Shown piece by piece: positions 16,040 to 26,105 of a stretch of 34,695 nt of DNA. Made by a program: the position numbers and the translations under genes. Origin of the DNA: a virus; IMG/VR virus record IMGVR_UViG_3300028025_000381, positions 1-34,695 of that record; one strand, written 5' to 3'. The notes under the pieces were generated by a model. That model saw only the letters and a list, made by a program, of their open reading frames with translations. It had not been told where the DNA came from and ran no database searches. Each line of letters starts with the position of its first letter. Positions within the stretch are counted from its first letter, which is position 1.

Positions 16040-16963
16040 ATGGCATATATATCTCAATATAAATATTACGAGAATGCAGGAGTACCTCCTGAGAATCAAA
16101 ATTGGGGGTCTTACCAATATGTAAGTCTTTTCGATATTGTAAATAACTTCTCATTAATGTATAGTGGTAATCACTCATTGGTTAACAATGAGGAGCGTTA
16201 TAAGATTTTGTTTCATGCAAAACGTGCTATACAAGAATTAAACTACGATGCGTTCAAGGAAATTAAAGCTTTGCAGTTGGATGTAGATGACAAGTTAAGA
16301 TTCATCTTACCATCTGATTATGTGAATTGGGTTCGTATATCTTACTATAAAGATGGTTGGATTAGACCACTCACAGAAAACATTCAATTAAATAGTTCTC
16401 AGGAATATCTTCAGGACCAAACAGGAAAGATTTTGTTTGATGAGGAAGGCAATATATTGAGACCTGAGTATTCTGAATTAGATTATGATAGAATTGTAGG
16501 TCAACAAAAAAGTATATACTTAAATTCAGGAAATCAATTTGATGGTTCTGAAGGTTATAACTATGATGGTAGATGGTACTTTGAACATTCTATTGGAGAT
16601 AGATTTGGTTTAAATACAGAGACTGCTAACTTTAACCCTACATTTAGGATTGACAACAAAGCAGGAGTAATAAACTTTAGTTCAGACATGCAACACCAAT
16701 CTGTTATCGTTGAATACATATCAGATGGTATGGAGCAGGGAGACAACTCAAAGATTAGTGTTAACAAACTATTCGAGAATTATATCTACGCATATATTCA
16801 ATATGAAATACTAAGAAGTAAATTAGGTGTACAAGAATACATAGTAGCTAGAGCAAGAAAAGATAAATCTGCATTGCTTAGAAATGCAAAAATCAGAATG
16901 AGCAATATCCATCCGGGTAGATTGCTTATGAATTTGAGAGGTCAAGCTAAGTGGATTAAATAA
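16040..16963 (+). CDS. Probable head-tail connector or tail-gatekeeper protein 2
   Basis: A 307-aa protein with a helical segment (YKILFHAKRAIQELNYDAFK) followed by PSDYVNWVRISYYKDGWIRP. It contains several predicted strands and a helical end (LFENYIYAYIQYEILRSKLG; then KSALLRNAKIRMSNIHPGRL). The pattern 'helix, then DYVNWVRI, then a beta-rich middle, then long helices' is shared by a family found next to the adaptor gene in crAss-like and related phages, comparable in place to T7 gp11 or P22 gp4. It lies 11 bases after the previous gene and one base before the next, so all are co-transcribed. Confidence 0.6.
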   Translation: MAYISQYKYYENAGVPPENQNWGSYQYVSLFDIVNNFSLMYSGNHSLVNNEERYKILFHAKRAIQELNYDAFKEIKALQLDVDDKLRFILPSDYVNWVRISYYKDGWIRPLTENIQLNSSQEYLQDQTGKILFDEEGNILRPEYSELDYDRIVGQQKSIYLNSGNQFDGSEGYNYDGRWYFEHSIGDRFGLNTETANFNPTFRIDNKAGVINFSSDMQHQSVIVEYISDGMEQGDNSKISVNKLFENYIYAYIQYEILRSKLGVQEYIVARARKDKSALLRNAKIRMSNIHPGRLLMNLRGQAKWIK

Positions 16964-16964
16964 T

Positions 16965-19900
16965 ATGGCGAACATTAATAGAAATTTTACAGCAGGACGA
17001 ATGAATAAAGTCGTTGATGAACGACTTGTGCCTAATGGAGAATATATTGATGCACTTAATATTCGTATGGGTTCTACTGAACTTTCGGAAGTTGGTGTTA
17101 TTGAGAACTCTAAAGGTAATACTGTTTTAACTGCGTTACAATATGATGGTGTTTCTCTTAGTGGTGATGCTAGATGTATCGGTGCTTTAGAGGATGGTTC
17201 AAATGAAACTATATATTGGTTTATACACGATAGTAATTTTGAAACTAGTCCAACAGGTAAACTAGATTTAATATGTTCGTATGATACCAAGAGTAGTATT
17301 CTTACATACCATATCATAAGTATTAATGATGGGAGTGGTATAAATACTACACTTAATTTTAATCCTACATATTTAATTACAGGAGTAGATTTAGTTGAGA
17401 ACTTATTGTTCTTTACAGATGATTACAATGCACCTAGAAGAATAAACATAGTTAAGAACTATGCTAATCCTTCAGGTGGTGTAGATGGATTTAGCAATGA
17501 ATCTATTTTGGTTATTAAGAAACCACCTATTGAATCTCCATCTATTGCACTTCTTGCAACTAATGGTCAAGAAAATTTCTTAACAGATAATTTTATATGT
17601 TTTGCATATAGATATAGATATGAGGATGGAGAATATTCTGCAACATCCCAATGGTCAGGACCTGCATTTATACCTAAACAATTTGAGTTTAGTACAGAGA
17701 GTTACTTAAATGAGGGTATGACCAATCTTGCTAATTCAGTTAATGTAACAATTAACACAGGAGATTCTCTTGTTGTTGGTATTGATTTACTATTTAAAGA
17801 AGCAGGTGGTAACATAATTAAGGTTATAGAAAAATTAGATAAAGCTAATTTAGGTTTACTAGATAATGCTGAATACACATATCAATTTACAAATAGTAAA
17901 ATATTTACAGTATTACCTGAGTCTGAAATTTTAAGACTTTATGATAATGTACCAAGATTTGCTAAGGCTCAAACTATAATGGGCAATAGATTAATGTATG
18001 GTAACTATGTAGAAGGATATGACCTTATTGATTCTAATGGTAATCCTATTAAATTAGAATACACAGTAGATTTAATAACCGAAGATATAGGTCTTACAGA
18101 TATTACTACTGAAAACCAAGATGGTAACTATACAATAGATTTACCACAAACAATTACAGATTCAGTATTATCAATAGATTTAGATGGTGTTGAATTAATT
18201 CAAGGTTCATCAATAGTTATTGATGTTACACTTACACATGAATCATTCTCAGGAGATACACCATTCCCTACAGAAACAACAGACAATGTATCAGAAGGAT
18301 TTACATTCTTCTTGCCAAGAAATTATACATCTGTTTATGATTTAGCAACAAGCGATGAGTTTCAATTAGCTATGGGTACATCAGCAAATATTGAACCTGT
18401 TGCTACAGCGTGTGATGGAGTTACATTTACAGATAGAATAAATTGTGTGTTACCAAATAACTTAGATGCATTAGAAAAATTAGCAAGTGGTGTATCTGCT
18501 ACAGGTCAAGGTATAGAGATTATAACAACACCTGCAAGCAATAGTATTGGATTACAGTTTATTGCAATGGAATATGTAGATGATGTCGTAACACCAACAC
18601 AAAGAGTTTATGAGTATTACTCAATAGTATTTGCAGATGTTACATTTCAAAAAGATGGCAACACACAAAGTTTACATAGCAATAGAGATTACGAAATAGG
18701 TATAGTTTATATGGATGATTACAATCGTGCAACTACTGCATTGGTTAGTCCAAACAATACTGTACACGTTCCATGTGGAAACTCAAGTACAAAGAATTAT
18801 ATAAAGGTTACAATACCTCCTACGCAAAAGCCACCATATTGGGCAACTAGATATAAATTTGTAATCAAAGCTAACGCTGAAAATTACGATACTATATATA
18901 CAAATCTTTTCTTTAATAATCCTGAAACAAATGAAGTTTGGTTTTATCTTGAAGGAGAGAATGCTCGTAAAGTCCAAGTTGGAGATAGATATATTGTTAA
19001 AGCTGATACTGATGGACCTTTACTAACCTGTGCTAATGCAACAGTTTTAGCAAAGGAATCACAGGGAGAAAATTTTATAACACCAATAGAGGATGTAGCA
19101 GTCCCTGCAGGTGTTTACATGAAGATTAACCCTAATAGTTTTTCTGCTGTAACAAATCCTGATGCTGTAGTAGCACCGGGTTCTCAAACTGCTACAGCAC
19201 CTAAGGGTGGTAACTATGCTAAATTAAACTATCCGATGAATTTATATAGAGGTGCTAATTATGACCCTCTAAATCCTTTATGGGAGTATGAGGATTATAC
19301 TGTACCTGCAGGAAGTTTAATTAGATTTAATATAGTTTGGAAAAGAGATGGTGTTGGTAATCGCTGTGAAGAAAGAGGATTTATATTTGAAAAAGACCTT
19401 ACATCTTTATCTAGTTACGATAATATGGTAGATTGGTTTAATGGAGAAAATGTAGCAGCATTACTACCAACAGGATTTTCAATAGATGGTGATACATCAA
19501 TAGAATATATTTCTACCGATGGTATATTAAATACATATAATTTCAGTATAAATTATATGCAATTTTATAGAGACCCAACTACAAATCAACTTATACTTCA
19601 AACGACTACAGGCAAGAGTTGTACAGGTGAAAATTACTCCAATAGTAGAGCATATAGAGTTACTGCAGATATAGAAGTATTCAGGGCACTAAATACAATT
19701 ATATTTGAAACTAAAGCTACTGAGACTTTACCTGACGTATTTTTTGAAAACAATTTATCATTAGCAATTACTAATGGTAATCATCAGGGTAATATTCAAA
19801 ACCAAAATACATCTACAGGAGTATCAGCAATTATAGAACCCGAGTTTTTTAACTGCTTTGCATTTGGTAATGGAGCAGAGAGTTACAAGATATTAGATTC

Positions 19901-21560
19901 AATAATAGGTAAAACATTTAACTTAGGCAACAGAGTAACTACTACCTCTGCATTTGATTATAAAGAGTCAGATAGATTTGCTGACATCACTTATAGTGGT
20001 GTATATAATAGTGAATCAAACACGAACAAGCTAAACGAATTTAACGCAGGTCTACTGAACTATAAAAACTTAGAGGTATCATTTGGTCCAATACAAATTT
20101 TGTTCGCTCGTGAGACAGATATACTAGCCCTACAGGAAGATAAAATATCTTATGTATTATCAGGTAAGAATTTACTATCTGATGCAGCAGCAGGTGGTGC
20201 AATCACATCAGTTCCTGAAGTATTAGGTACACAGATTGCACGTATAGAAAACTACGGTATAAGTAATAATCCTGAAAGCTTTGCTTCTTATGGTTATGAT
20301 AAATACTTTACCGATGCTAAGCGTGGAGCGGTGCTTCAACTTCGTGGTAGTGCATATAGTAACGACCAACTAAAGGTTGTGTCTGAAGCTAATATGCGTA
20401 CTTGGTTCAGAGATTTATTTAATGAATCATTTGGTACTCAGAAGCTTGGTGCTTATGACCCTTATATGAATGAATATGTTCTTTCATCTAATGATATTAG
20501 TTTGCCAACTCAAGATGATTGTATAGATTGTGGTATTACACAAACAAGAATACTATTATCTACATTAAGCCCTGTTACATATTGTGTAAACTTAGGTCAA
20601 TTAGTTGGTGATGTAGATATAAACTATTCATTCCCTAATGAGGTTGATGCTGTCACAATATCTGTTACATACGGAGAGGATACATACACAACAGGACCTG
20701 TTACTGTAGGTGGTGTTCTTACATTTAATAAATCAAGTAACTCAATAAACCAAGCAGTAATAACTATAACTACAGCATCTGTAGACTTTATTGATATAAC
20801 AGTTAATTGTCCACAAGTACAGACTCTTAATGTATTCAATATATGTTTAACAACTGATAATGATGCAGGACAATTCATACATAATGAATATAGATATGTA
20901 GATGGAGAATTTATATCTCCACTTTCATCTGAGTTAGTTGAGTTTATTTCAGGTACAGCAAGTCCTTTGGTATCTCAATATAGTGAGTTTTCGGGTGCTC
21001 AGGGATTTGGAAGTATACCTACTAATGGTTCTGATGTTACTGTGATTTGTAATAAGTTCGGGTTTGATGATTTTACATTTGACCCTGCTCAGAACAAGTT
21101 TAGATATTTGAGAAGCGATACATTATATGAGAATAATACTGCAGATATAAATACATTGCTATCTTTATCTACAAATATAACACCAATAAATACTGCAAGT
21201 GCACCAAGTGCATATTCTGCAAGCTTTACAATGCCATCAACTACTGATGAATACTTATATTTGATTTGGGATTATAGACAATCTACACCAATTGAATTAT
21301 GCTATTCAGCAGAAGATACTTTAGATGCGTGCTGTGGTTGTAGTGGTGGATGCACTGAAGGATGTTGGAATTGGATGTATGTAGATTCAGGCTCAGGTTC
21401 AACACTTTCTTATGATTTATGTGGAAGTGGAACACCTACTGAAGTTGAAGTACCTGCATCACAAGTAGTGTTTATGTGTGCTGTGATAGATACAGTACCA
21501 ACCATTGTATCAGGAACAGGAGAGTTAACACTAGACCAAGAGTGTGGATGCCCTGTATAA
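16965..21560 (+). CDS. Large tail hub/nozzle (stabilisation-type) protein
   Basis: A 1531-aa, overwhelmingly beta-rich protein. It starts MANINRNFTAGRMNKVVDER, then LVPNGEYIDALNIRMGSTE, a start shared by tail hub or nozzle proteins of Bacteroidetes short-tailed phages and recalling P22 gp10 and T7 gp12 in place and size class. The first 330 residues include DLVENLLFFTDDYNAPRRIN. The remainder holds several likely Ig-like or jelly-roll domains. The end (about 1450-1531) is Cys-rich, with CCGCSGGCTEGCW and a final ECGCPV. In the virion it would close the tail channel and carry fibres. The Cys-rich end is unusual for a cytoplasmically assembled protein and may bind metal or be oxidised in free virions. 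Confidence 0.65.
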   Translation: MANINRNFTAGRMNKVVDERLVPNGEYIDALNIRMGSTELSEVGVIENSKGNTVLTALQYDGVSLSGDARCIGALEDGSNETIYWFIHDSNFETSPTGKLDLICSYDTKSSILTYHIISINDGSGINTTLNFNPTYLITGVDLVENLLFFTDDYNAPRRINIVKNYANPSGGVDGFSNESILVIKKPPIESPSIALLATNGQENFLTDNFICFAYRYRYEDGEYSATSQWSGPAFIPKQFEFSTESYLNEGMTNLANSVNVTINTGDSLVVGIDLLFKEAGGNIIKVIEKLDKANLGLLDNAEYTYQFTNSKIFTVLPESEILRLYDNVPRFAKAQTIMGNRLMYGNYVEGYDLIDSNGNPIKLEYTVDLITEDIGLTDITTENQDGNYTIDLPQTITDSVLSIDLDGVELIQGSSIVIDVTLTHESFSGDTPFPTETTDNVSEGFTFFLPRNYTSVYDLATSDEFQLAMGTSANIEPVATACDGVTFTDRINCVLPNNLDALEKLASGVSATGQGIEIITTPASNSIGLQFIAMEYVDDVVTPTQRVYEYYSIVFADVTFQKDGNTQSLHSNRDYEIGIVYMDDYNRATTALVSPNNTVHVPCGNSSTKNYIKVTIPPTQKPPYWATRYKFVIKANAENYDTIYTNLFFNNPETNEVWFYLEGENARKVQVGDRYIVKADTDGPLLTCANATVLAKESQGENFITPIEDVAVPAGVYMKINPNSFSAVTNPDAVVAPGSQTATAPKGGNYAKLNYPMNLYRGANYDPLNPLWEYEDYTVPAGSLIRFNIVWKRDGVGNRCEERGFIFEKDLTSLSSYDNMVDWFNGENVAALLPTGFSIDGDTSIEYISTDGILNTYNFSINYMQFYRDPTTNQLILQTTTGKSCTGENYSNSRAYRVTADIEVFRALNTIIFETKATETLPDVFFENNLSLAITNGNHQGNIQNQNTSTGVSAIIEPEFFNCFAFGNGAESYKILDSIIGKTFNLGNRVTTTSAFDYKESDRFADITYSGVYNSESNTNKLNEFNAGLLNYKNLEVSFGPIQILFARETDILALQEDKISYVLSGKNLLSDAAAGGAITSVPEVLGTQIARIENYGISNNPESFASYGYDKYFTDAKRGAVLQLRGSAYSNDQLKVVSEANMRTWFRDLFNESFGTQKLGAYDPYMNEYVLSSNDISLPTQDDCIDCGITQTRILLSTLSPVTYCVNLGQLVGDVDINYSFPNEVDAVTISVTYGEDTYTTGPVTVGGVLTFNKSSNSINQAVITITTASVDFIDITVNCPQVQTLNVFNICLTTDNDAGQFIHNEYRYVDGEFISPLSSELVEFISGTASPLVSQYSEFSGAQGFGSIPTNGSDVTVICNKFGFDDFTFDPAQNKFRYLRSDTLYENNTADINTLLSLSTNITPINTASAPSAYSASFTMPSTTDEYLYLIWDYRQSTPIELCYSAEDTLDACCGCSGGCTEGCWNWMYVDSGSGSTLSYDLCGSGTPTEVEVPASQVVFMCAVIDTVPTIVSGTGELTLDQECGCPV

Positions 21561-21579
21561 TTAAATTAATAAAATAAAA

Positions 21580-22209
21580 ATGGCAACAAGTGCAACATAT
21601 TATTTAAACGGACCTTCACTAGGAAGTTCAACAGCTATATTTTCAGATGCTGCTTTAACTACATTAGCAACTGATGGATTTTATTCAGATGGTACTATTG
21701 TTAGAGAACAGGTAGGTGGAGTTTTATTACCACAGCAAACTTGTGAAGGATGTGTACCCGAATCATATAATTGTGTGGAAGGTTCATGTGTTAATCCCGG
21801 GGATGGGACAGGTATTTACGCTACACTAGGTGAATGTCAAGCAGATTGTTCTGCCGAAACAGTTATACTATCTTGGCAATTAAATAACCAAGTTGGTGGT
21901 AGATTAATTGTTTACAATAACTCAATGGTAGAATTACTAAACGTAACAACAACTACTAGTCTTCAAAGTGGTACTATATATCCACTCATAACAGAATTGC
22001 CATATACAATTAGAGGGCAATGGGATTCAGGTTCAGGTAATATTGTTCAATATAGAATATGCGATATATCTGCAGGTGGAGAAATATATTACAGTGGTCC
22101 TATAGATAACATGACAGCATATATTGATTATACTGTCACGCCTACACCTAATCATGCCTCAGTTTTCTTAACTTCAGGAAATGTTACACCAATAAGTTGT
22201 CCTATATAA
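21580..22209 (+). CDS. Tail protein with a cysteine mini-domain
   Basis: A 209-aa protein following the hub gene. Residues 1-50 are beta-rich. A small cysteine unit follows: Cys55-x2-Cys58, then Cys65-x4-Cys70-x15-Cys86-x3-Cys90, with the pattern NPGDGTGIYATLGECQADC. The C-terminal 115 residues look like one beta-sandwich domain (SWQLNNQVGGRLIVYNNSM). From memory, the Cys unit is a recurrent motif in tail proteins of uncultured Bacteroidetes phages; its function is unknown and it recalls small disulfide-rich or metal-binding domains. The gene has an A-rich leader (taaaataaaaATG) and overlaps the next gene by one base. Confidence 0.6.
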   Translation: MATSATYYLNGPSLGSSTAIFSDAALTTLATDGFYSDGTIVREQVGGVLLPQQTCEGCVPESYNCVEGSCVNPGDGTGIYATLGECQADCSAETVILSWQLNNQVGGRLIVYNNSMVELLNVTTTTSLQSGTIYPLITELPYTIRGQWDSGSGNIVQYRICDISAGGEIYYSGPIDNMTAYIDYTVTPTPNHASVFLTSGNVTPISCPI

Positions 22210-23009
22210 TGAGTGAATATACTTTAACGTACGCAGAAAATGTAGAGGGATGGGTGTCCTTCTACTCATTCATACCTGATTATATGATTGGTATGAACAA
22301 TAAATTATACAGCTTTAAAGGTGGTAATTTGTATTTGCATAATTCAAATAGTAATAGAAACTATTTTTATGGCACTACATATCCGTCAATAATAAAGACT
22401 GTATTGAATGATGCCCCATTAGAAAATAAATTATACAAGACACTAAGTCTTCAGGGAGATGATAAGTGGAGTGCAGAAGTTATTACAGATTTACAAATAT
22501 CAGGATATGTTGAATACAATTGGTTTGAGAAGAAAGAACAGGTATACTTTGCATATATAAGAAATGATGGCTCAGTACCTGCAATACCTGATGAATACGC
22601 ATTCCGTTCTACGAGTGGTATAGGAAGAACAGAATCAGTTGATGGTGTCATATCTGCTATTGAATTAAACTTCTCAGTAGACCCACCGATATACATAGGT
22701 AGTCTTATTAGCGTTGGGGATATGGTGTATTTCCTAGAAGGTTCATCTACTATACCATTGCTAGCAGGTGAAGTAACTGAGATAAATGTAGATTTACCTA
22801 ACGATTTAAACCAATTAGTAATAGATGGTACTATATTAAACGCACAACCTATTACTACACAGACACCATTTATAATGTTTATCAAGAACTCTGTTGCTGA
22901 ATCGCATGGACTATTAGGTCACTACGCTGTGGTAACGCTTGAAAACTCATCTTCGAGTAAGATAGAGTTATTCCAACTAGGTTCTGATGTAATGAAAAGT
23001 TATCCTTGA
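22209..23009 (+). CDS. Tail structural protein of unknown type
   Basis: A 266-aa beta-rich protein. I choose the ATG at 22209, overlapping the preceding stop by one base (TAATG), rather than the TTG 12 bases upstream. It starts MSEYTLTYAENVEGWVSFYS, then MIGMNNKLYSFKGGNLYLHN, a segment I recall from tail proteins of crAss-like phages, where it lies near the hub. No catalytic motif, signal or membrane segment is seen. It probably forms part of the tail hub or fibre-attachment collar. The assignment rests on position and composition. Confidence 0.6.
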   Translation: MSEYTLTYAENVEGWVSFYSFIPDYMIGMNNKLYSFKGGNLYLHNSNSNRNYFYGTTYPSIIKTVLNDAPLENKLYKTLSLQGDDKWSAEVITDLQISGYVEYNWFEKKEQVYFAYIRNDGSVPAIPDEYAFRSTSGIGRTESVDGVISAIELNFSVDPPIYIGSLISVGDMVYFLEGSSTIPLLAGEVTEINVDLPNDLNQLVIDGTILNAQPITTQTPFIMFIKNSVAESHGLLGHYAVVTLENSSSSKIELFQLGSDVMKSYP

Positions 23010-23015
23010 TTTTAG

Positions 23016-23023
23016 TATCTTTG
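23016..23023 (+). promoter_or_regulatory. Possible -7 box before the acetyltransferase gene
   Basis: TATCTTTG matches TAnnTTTG in the 21-base gap between genes, only seven bases before the ATG at 23031. If used, the transcript would have almost no leader. No -33 TTG is visible. Chance occurrence in AT-rich DNA is possible. Confidence 0.3.
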
Positions 23024-23030
23024 TAACTGA

Positions 23031-23438
23031 ATGGAATTTAATATAAAGAAATTAGAAGAAACTGATTTTGATACTTTGTTAGGGTGGTGGAATGATTGGG
23101 GGTGGACAGCACCTCAGAAAGATTTCCTTCCCGAAAATGGTACAGGTGGTATACTTATTTTAGATGGCGATGTTCCTGTATGTGCAGGATTTGTTTACAT
23201 AACAAACTCAGCTATTGGTTGGGTTGACTTTATTGTATCAAGTAAGACATATAGAGAAAAGCCAAATAGAAAGCAAGCACTAGAACTATTAGTGGATACG
23301 CTAACAAATATTGCAAAAGATTCAGGATGTAAATACTCCTATTCATTATTAAAGAATAGCAGTCTTATAGATATATATAAAAATGTTGGGTACATTAAAG
23401 GTGATGCCCATATTAGTGAAATGATAAAAATATTATAA
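23031..23438 (+). CDS. GNAT-family N-acetyltransferase
   Basis: A 135-aa protein with the GNAT layout: an N-terminal strand-helix (FNIKKLEETDFDTLLGWWND), a central strand pair (VPVCAGFVYITNSAIGWVDF), an altered acetyl-CoA pyrophosphate loop with helix (EKPNRKQALELLVDTLTNIA, in place of the usual Q/RxxGxG/A) and a last strand-helix (SSLIDIYKNVGYIKGDAHIS). I recall similar small acetyltransferases within the tail genes of Bacteroidetes and marine phages. The substrate is unknown; it may modify a virion or host protein, or a sugar. A possible -7 box just upstream hints at separate expression. It ends one base before the next gene. Confidence 0.75.
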   Translation: MEFNIKKLEETDFDTLLGWWNDWGWTAPQKDFLPENGTGGILILDGDVPVCAGFVYITNSAIGWVDFIVSSKTYREKPNRKQALELLVDTLTNIAKDSGCKYSYSLLKNSSLIDIYKNVGYIKGDAHISEMIKIL

Positions 23439-23439
23439 T

Positions 23440-24318
23440 ATGCCGGCATTTACAACAATAGCAACAGCAGTAGGATTAGCAGGTACTGCAGCAACTACAG
23501 GGATGTCTTTCTCTCAAGCAAGTAAGCAAAGACAATTGCAGACAAAAGCAGAAGCAGAGGCAGCTAAAGCATTAGCTGATGCTAAGAAAGAGTTGAATGT
23601 AAATTATTCAGCAGCATTAGGTATTCAAAAAGAACCATATCAATTAGAGCGTGAGGCTTTAATATCTGCAGGTGCACAAGCAATTGAGGCAGGTAGAGAA
23701 AGTGAAAGAGGTGCAGCAGAAACAGCAGGTCGTGTATTTGCCTTACAGCAACAAGGTCAACAGCAAATTGCTAGCGAGATGGGTCAAGAACTTACAGCAT
23801 TAGATAAAGCTACTGCAGTGGAAGATGCACAACTCAGAGATGCTCGTGCTAAATTAAGTCTAGCAGAAGCAGAGGGTGCAGGAGTTGCAGCTAGTAGAGC
23901 AGCTAATGCAGCTACACAAGCTACGATGCAAGGTGTTGCAGGTGTAGCAAGTATGGCACAGCAAGCTGCAGACTTTGTTCCACTATATAGCAAATCGCAA
24001 TCAGCAAGAGCATACGGTCAAGCAGGACCATCATTCCAACAAGGGTTAACTAATCCGGGAATAGTAGCGTCTGTAAATAAACAATATGGTATAGACTTAT
24101 CTAAAGCCCCAACAGACCCTATTAAGTTTCAAGATTTTGTTACAACTAATTTTAGTAAAGACCAAATAAAAAGTTTGAACCAAATGGTTTTAGGTCTTAC
24201 CCCACAAACTACTACTGTAGTACCACAAGCACCTGCTGTAACAGCACCACTTGCTCCTGTAGATTTCAGTTGGTTAAATGGTGGACTTGGTTATGGTGTT
24301 AAACCTTATATGAAATAA
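23440..24318 (+). CDS. Probable internal virion (DNA-ejection) protein, T7 gp14-like in layout
   Basis: A 292-aa protein. A hydrophobic, Ala/Gly-rich N-terminus (FTTIATAVGLAGTAATTGMS) is followed by a long Ala/Gln/Glu-rich helical region (about 25-175, including RVFALQQQGQQQIASEMGQE) and a Pro-rich end. T7 gp14 and P22 gp7 and similar ejection proteins share this order: membrane-active N-terminus, then Ala/Gln-rich helices, in a gene just before those for large internal proteins. It would sit inside the capsid and enter the cell envelope during DNA delivery. No sequence identity to T7 gp14 is claimed; the call rests on composition and order. Confidence 0.6.
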   Translation: MPAFTTIATAVGLAGTAATTGMSFSQASKQRQLQTKAEAEAAKALADAKKELNVNYSAALGIQKEPYQLEREALISAGAQAIEAGRESERGAAETAGRVFALQQQGQQQIASEMGQELTALDKATAVEDAQLRDARAKLSLAEAEGAGVAASRAANAATQATMQGVAGVASMAQQAADFVPLYSKSQSARAYGQAGPSFQQGLTNPGIVASVNKQYGIDLSKAPTDPIKFQDFVTTNFSKDQIKSLNQMVLGLTPQTTTVVPQAPAVTAPLAPVDFSWLNGGLGYGVKPYMK

Positions 24319-24320
24319 AT

Positions 24321-26096
24321 ATGCCAACATCATATTATAAATATGCCGAAAGGGCAGTAGAGAACCAAATAGATTGGTCTAAAGTAGGTAGCGAGTTTTC
24401 GGGAATGCTTAAAGAGACAGCTGAATTGCGTGAGCAAAAAAGGGCTGATATTGAAAAAGCAACCCAAGAAAACCTAAAAGCTATTGCTGATGCTCCTACA
24501 GGATTGGATGAGCGTGTAACCAATAAGATGATTGACCTATCATCTCAATCTCAAGATTATTTATTGATGATGAATAGGATGTTAAAATCAGGTCAGTTAA
24601 GTCCTAAAGATTATTCTATTGCATCTCAAAATTTAAAGACTGATGTAAGTGGATTATTTGATTTATCTAAGAAGTACCAAGCTGAATATGCTGAATATAT
24701 TAATAGAGTTGGTATAGCAAATCCATTTGAAACTTGGAATAAAGAAAAGATTGAATCATTTACTAACTTTAGTAAAATGGATTTTGTTATTAATACTCCA
24801 ACAGGAACTTTATCTACAGGTATAAAAACAAAAGACCCTGTTACAGGTCAAGAAATTATAAAGTATAATCAAACACTTCCTCAATTAAAGTGGGCACAAA
24901 GTGTTAAGATGGATAAGTTTGATACTCAAGGTTCAGTTGACAAAATTATAGCTAGTCTTGGTGAGGAAGCTAAAGTTGTAATGCAAGGAAGAACATTGAT
25001 GAAGATTAGTGATATAACTAAGCGACCATCATTGAATAACCCTGCAGTAAATGCATATAGAATAGCAGAGCAAAATTTTGTAAATAGTATTGTAGATACA
25101 AATCCATTTAATGCACAAAGTATATTAATGATGGATAAGGGTGTTAACTCAGAAACAGGTAATGCGTATTATCTTACTGATGACCCTAATGATAAAGGTT
25201 TAGCAACACATGATGCTATATTAGTTATACCTGACCCTGCAAGTCCGGGTTCAGGACGAACTATTGTTAAGTTAGATGATGTTCAAAAGCAAACTGCTAG
25301 AGACTTATTGACTCAGCGTATTCGTATTGGTATTGACAAATCTATGGAAGGTCAATACTATGAGCCGAGAGCACAAACTCAAGGAGAGATAGATGAGCAG
25401 AATAAACAAGATGAAGCTAAAAACTTAGGTATACAATTAGCACGTATATTAACAGGTAGTGGAACAGCTTCATCAGCAGGTGGTAACTATGTTACTAACA
25501 TACCGGGATTTGGAAGTATTAAAAAACAAGGAAGTATAATAACCATAACGAGAAAAGATGAGAATGGTAATCCTGAAATATTAACTAATGATATTAAAGG
25601 TAAAAGTCCTGACCAAGCTATCAGACAAGTTGTTTCTGTATTCTCTAAACCACTTAGAGTTAATGAACAAGATGTAATAAAAGCTGCTTTGGGAGCAGCA
25701 GGTAAAACTGTAAATACAACTTCAACATTTGATTATGCAGTGAGTACACCACCAAGTGCAGCACCGAAAGACCCTCTAGGTCAGTTCAACCAATACATTG
25801 ATGCTAATATTGGTAATGATGTTACTACAAATGAAAAACAAACAGTAGTAAATTTGAAGAAAAAATATGGTAAATTTGGATACTTAATTAAGGGTACAGG
25901 TATAGTTAATGAGGTTATTGAAATTACAGCACCTGATGGTAAAACAATAGTAGAGTTTAAATTAAATGACCCTGATGTACAAACACAAATAGCTGAATTT
26001 ATGAAAGGTAATGCTGATATGAAAAAAATTGGTACAGCTAGTGCAATGGGTGCAATGGGTGAAACAGGTCAAAAAGTTGATACAAGTCAATACTAG
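24321..26096 (+). CDS. Probable internal virion or ejection-associated protein
   Basis: A 591-aa protein two bases after the previous gene. The first 140 residues are helical (YYKYAERAVENQIDWSKVGS, then EFSGMLKETAELREQKRADI). The middle is mixed. The C-terminal half contains a compact, possibly beta-rich unit (KKQGSIITITRKDENGNPEI). No membrane segment, catalytic motif or cysteine cluster is visible. Because it lies between the gp14-like protein and the giant polyvalent protein, it probably belongs to the set of proteins packaged in the head and ejected, like T7 gp15. The family is not recognised. Confidence 0.55.
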   Translation: MPTSYYKYAERAVENQIDWSKVGSEFSGMLKETAELREQKRADIEKATQENLKAIADAPTGLDERVTNKMIDLSSQSQDYLLMMNRMLKSGQLSPKDYSIASQNLKTDVSGLFDLSKKYQAEYAEYINRVGIANPFETWNKEKIESFTNFSKMDFVINTPTGTLSTGIKTKDPVTGQEIIKYNQTLPQLKWAQSVKMDKFDTQGSVDKIIASLGEEAKVVMQGRTLMKISDITKRPSLNNPAVNAYRIAEQNFVNSIVDTNPFNAQSILMMDKGVNSETGNAYYLTDDPNDKGLATHDAILVIPDPASPGSGRTIVKLDDVQKQTARDLLTQRIRIGIDKSMEGQYYEPRAQTQGEIDEQNKQDEAKNLGIQLARILTGSGTASSAGGNYVTNIPGFGSIKKQGSIITITRKDENGNPEILTNDIKGKSPDQAIRQVVSVFSKPLRVNEQDVIKAALGAAGKTVNTTSTFDYAVSTPPSAAPKDPLGQFNQYIDANIGNDVTTNEKQTVVNLKKKYGKFGYLIKGTGIVNEVIEITAPDGKTIVEFKLNDPDVQTQIAEFMKGNADMKKIGTASAMGAMGETGQKVDTSQY

Positions 26097-26105
26097 TATA
26101 TAAAT

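Noticed and set aside
22197-22208. TTG start at 22197 for the tail protein
   Set aside because: The ATG at 22209 forms the TAATG overlap seen elsewhere in this phage.
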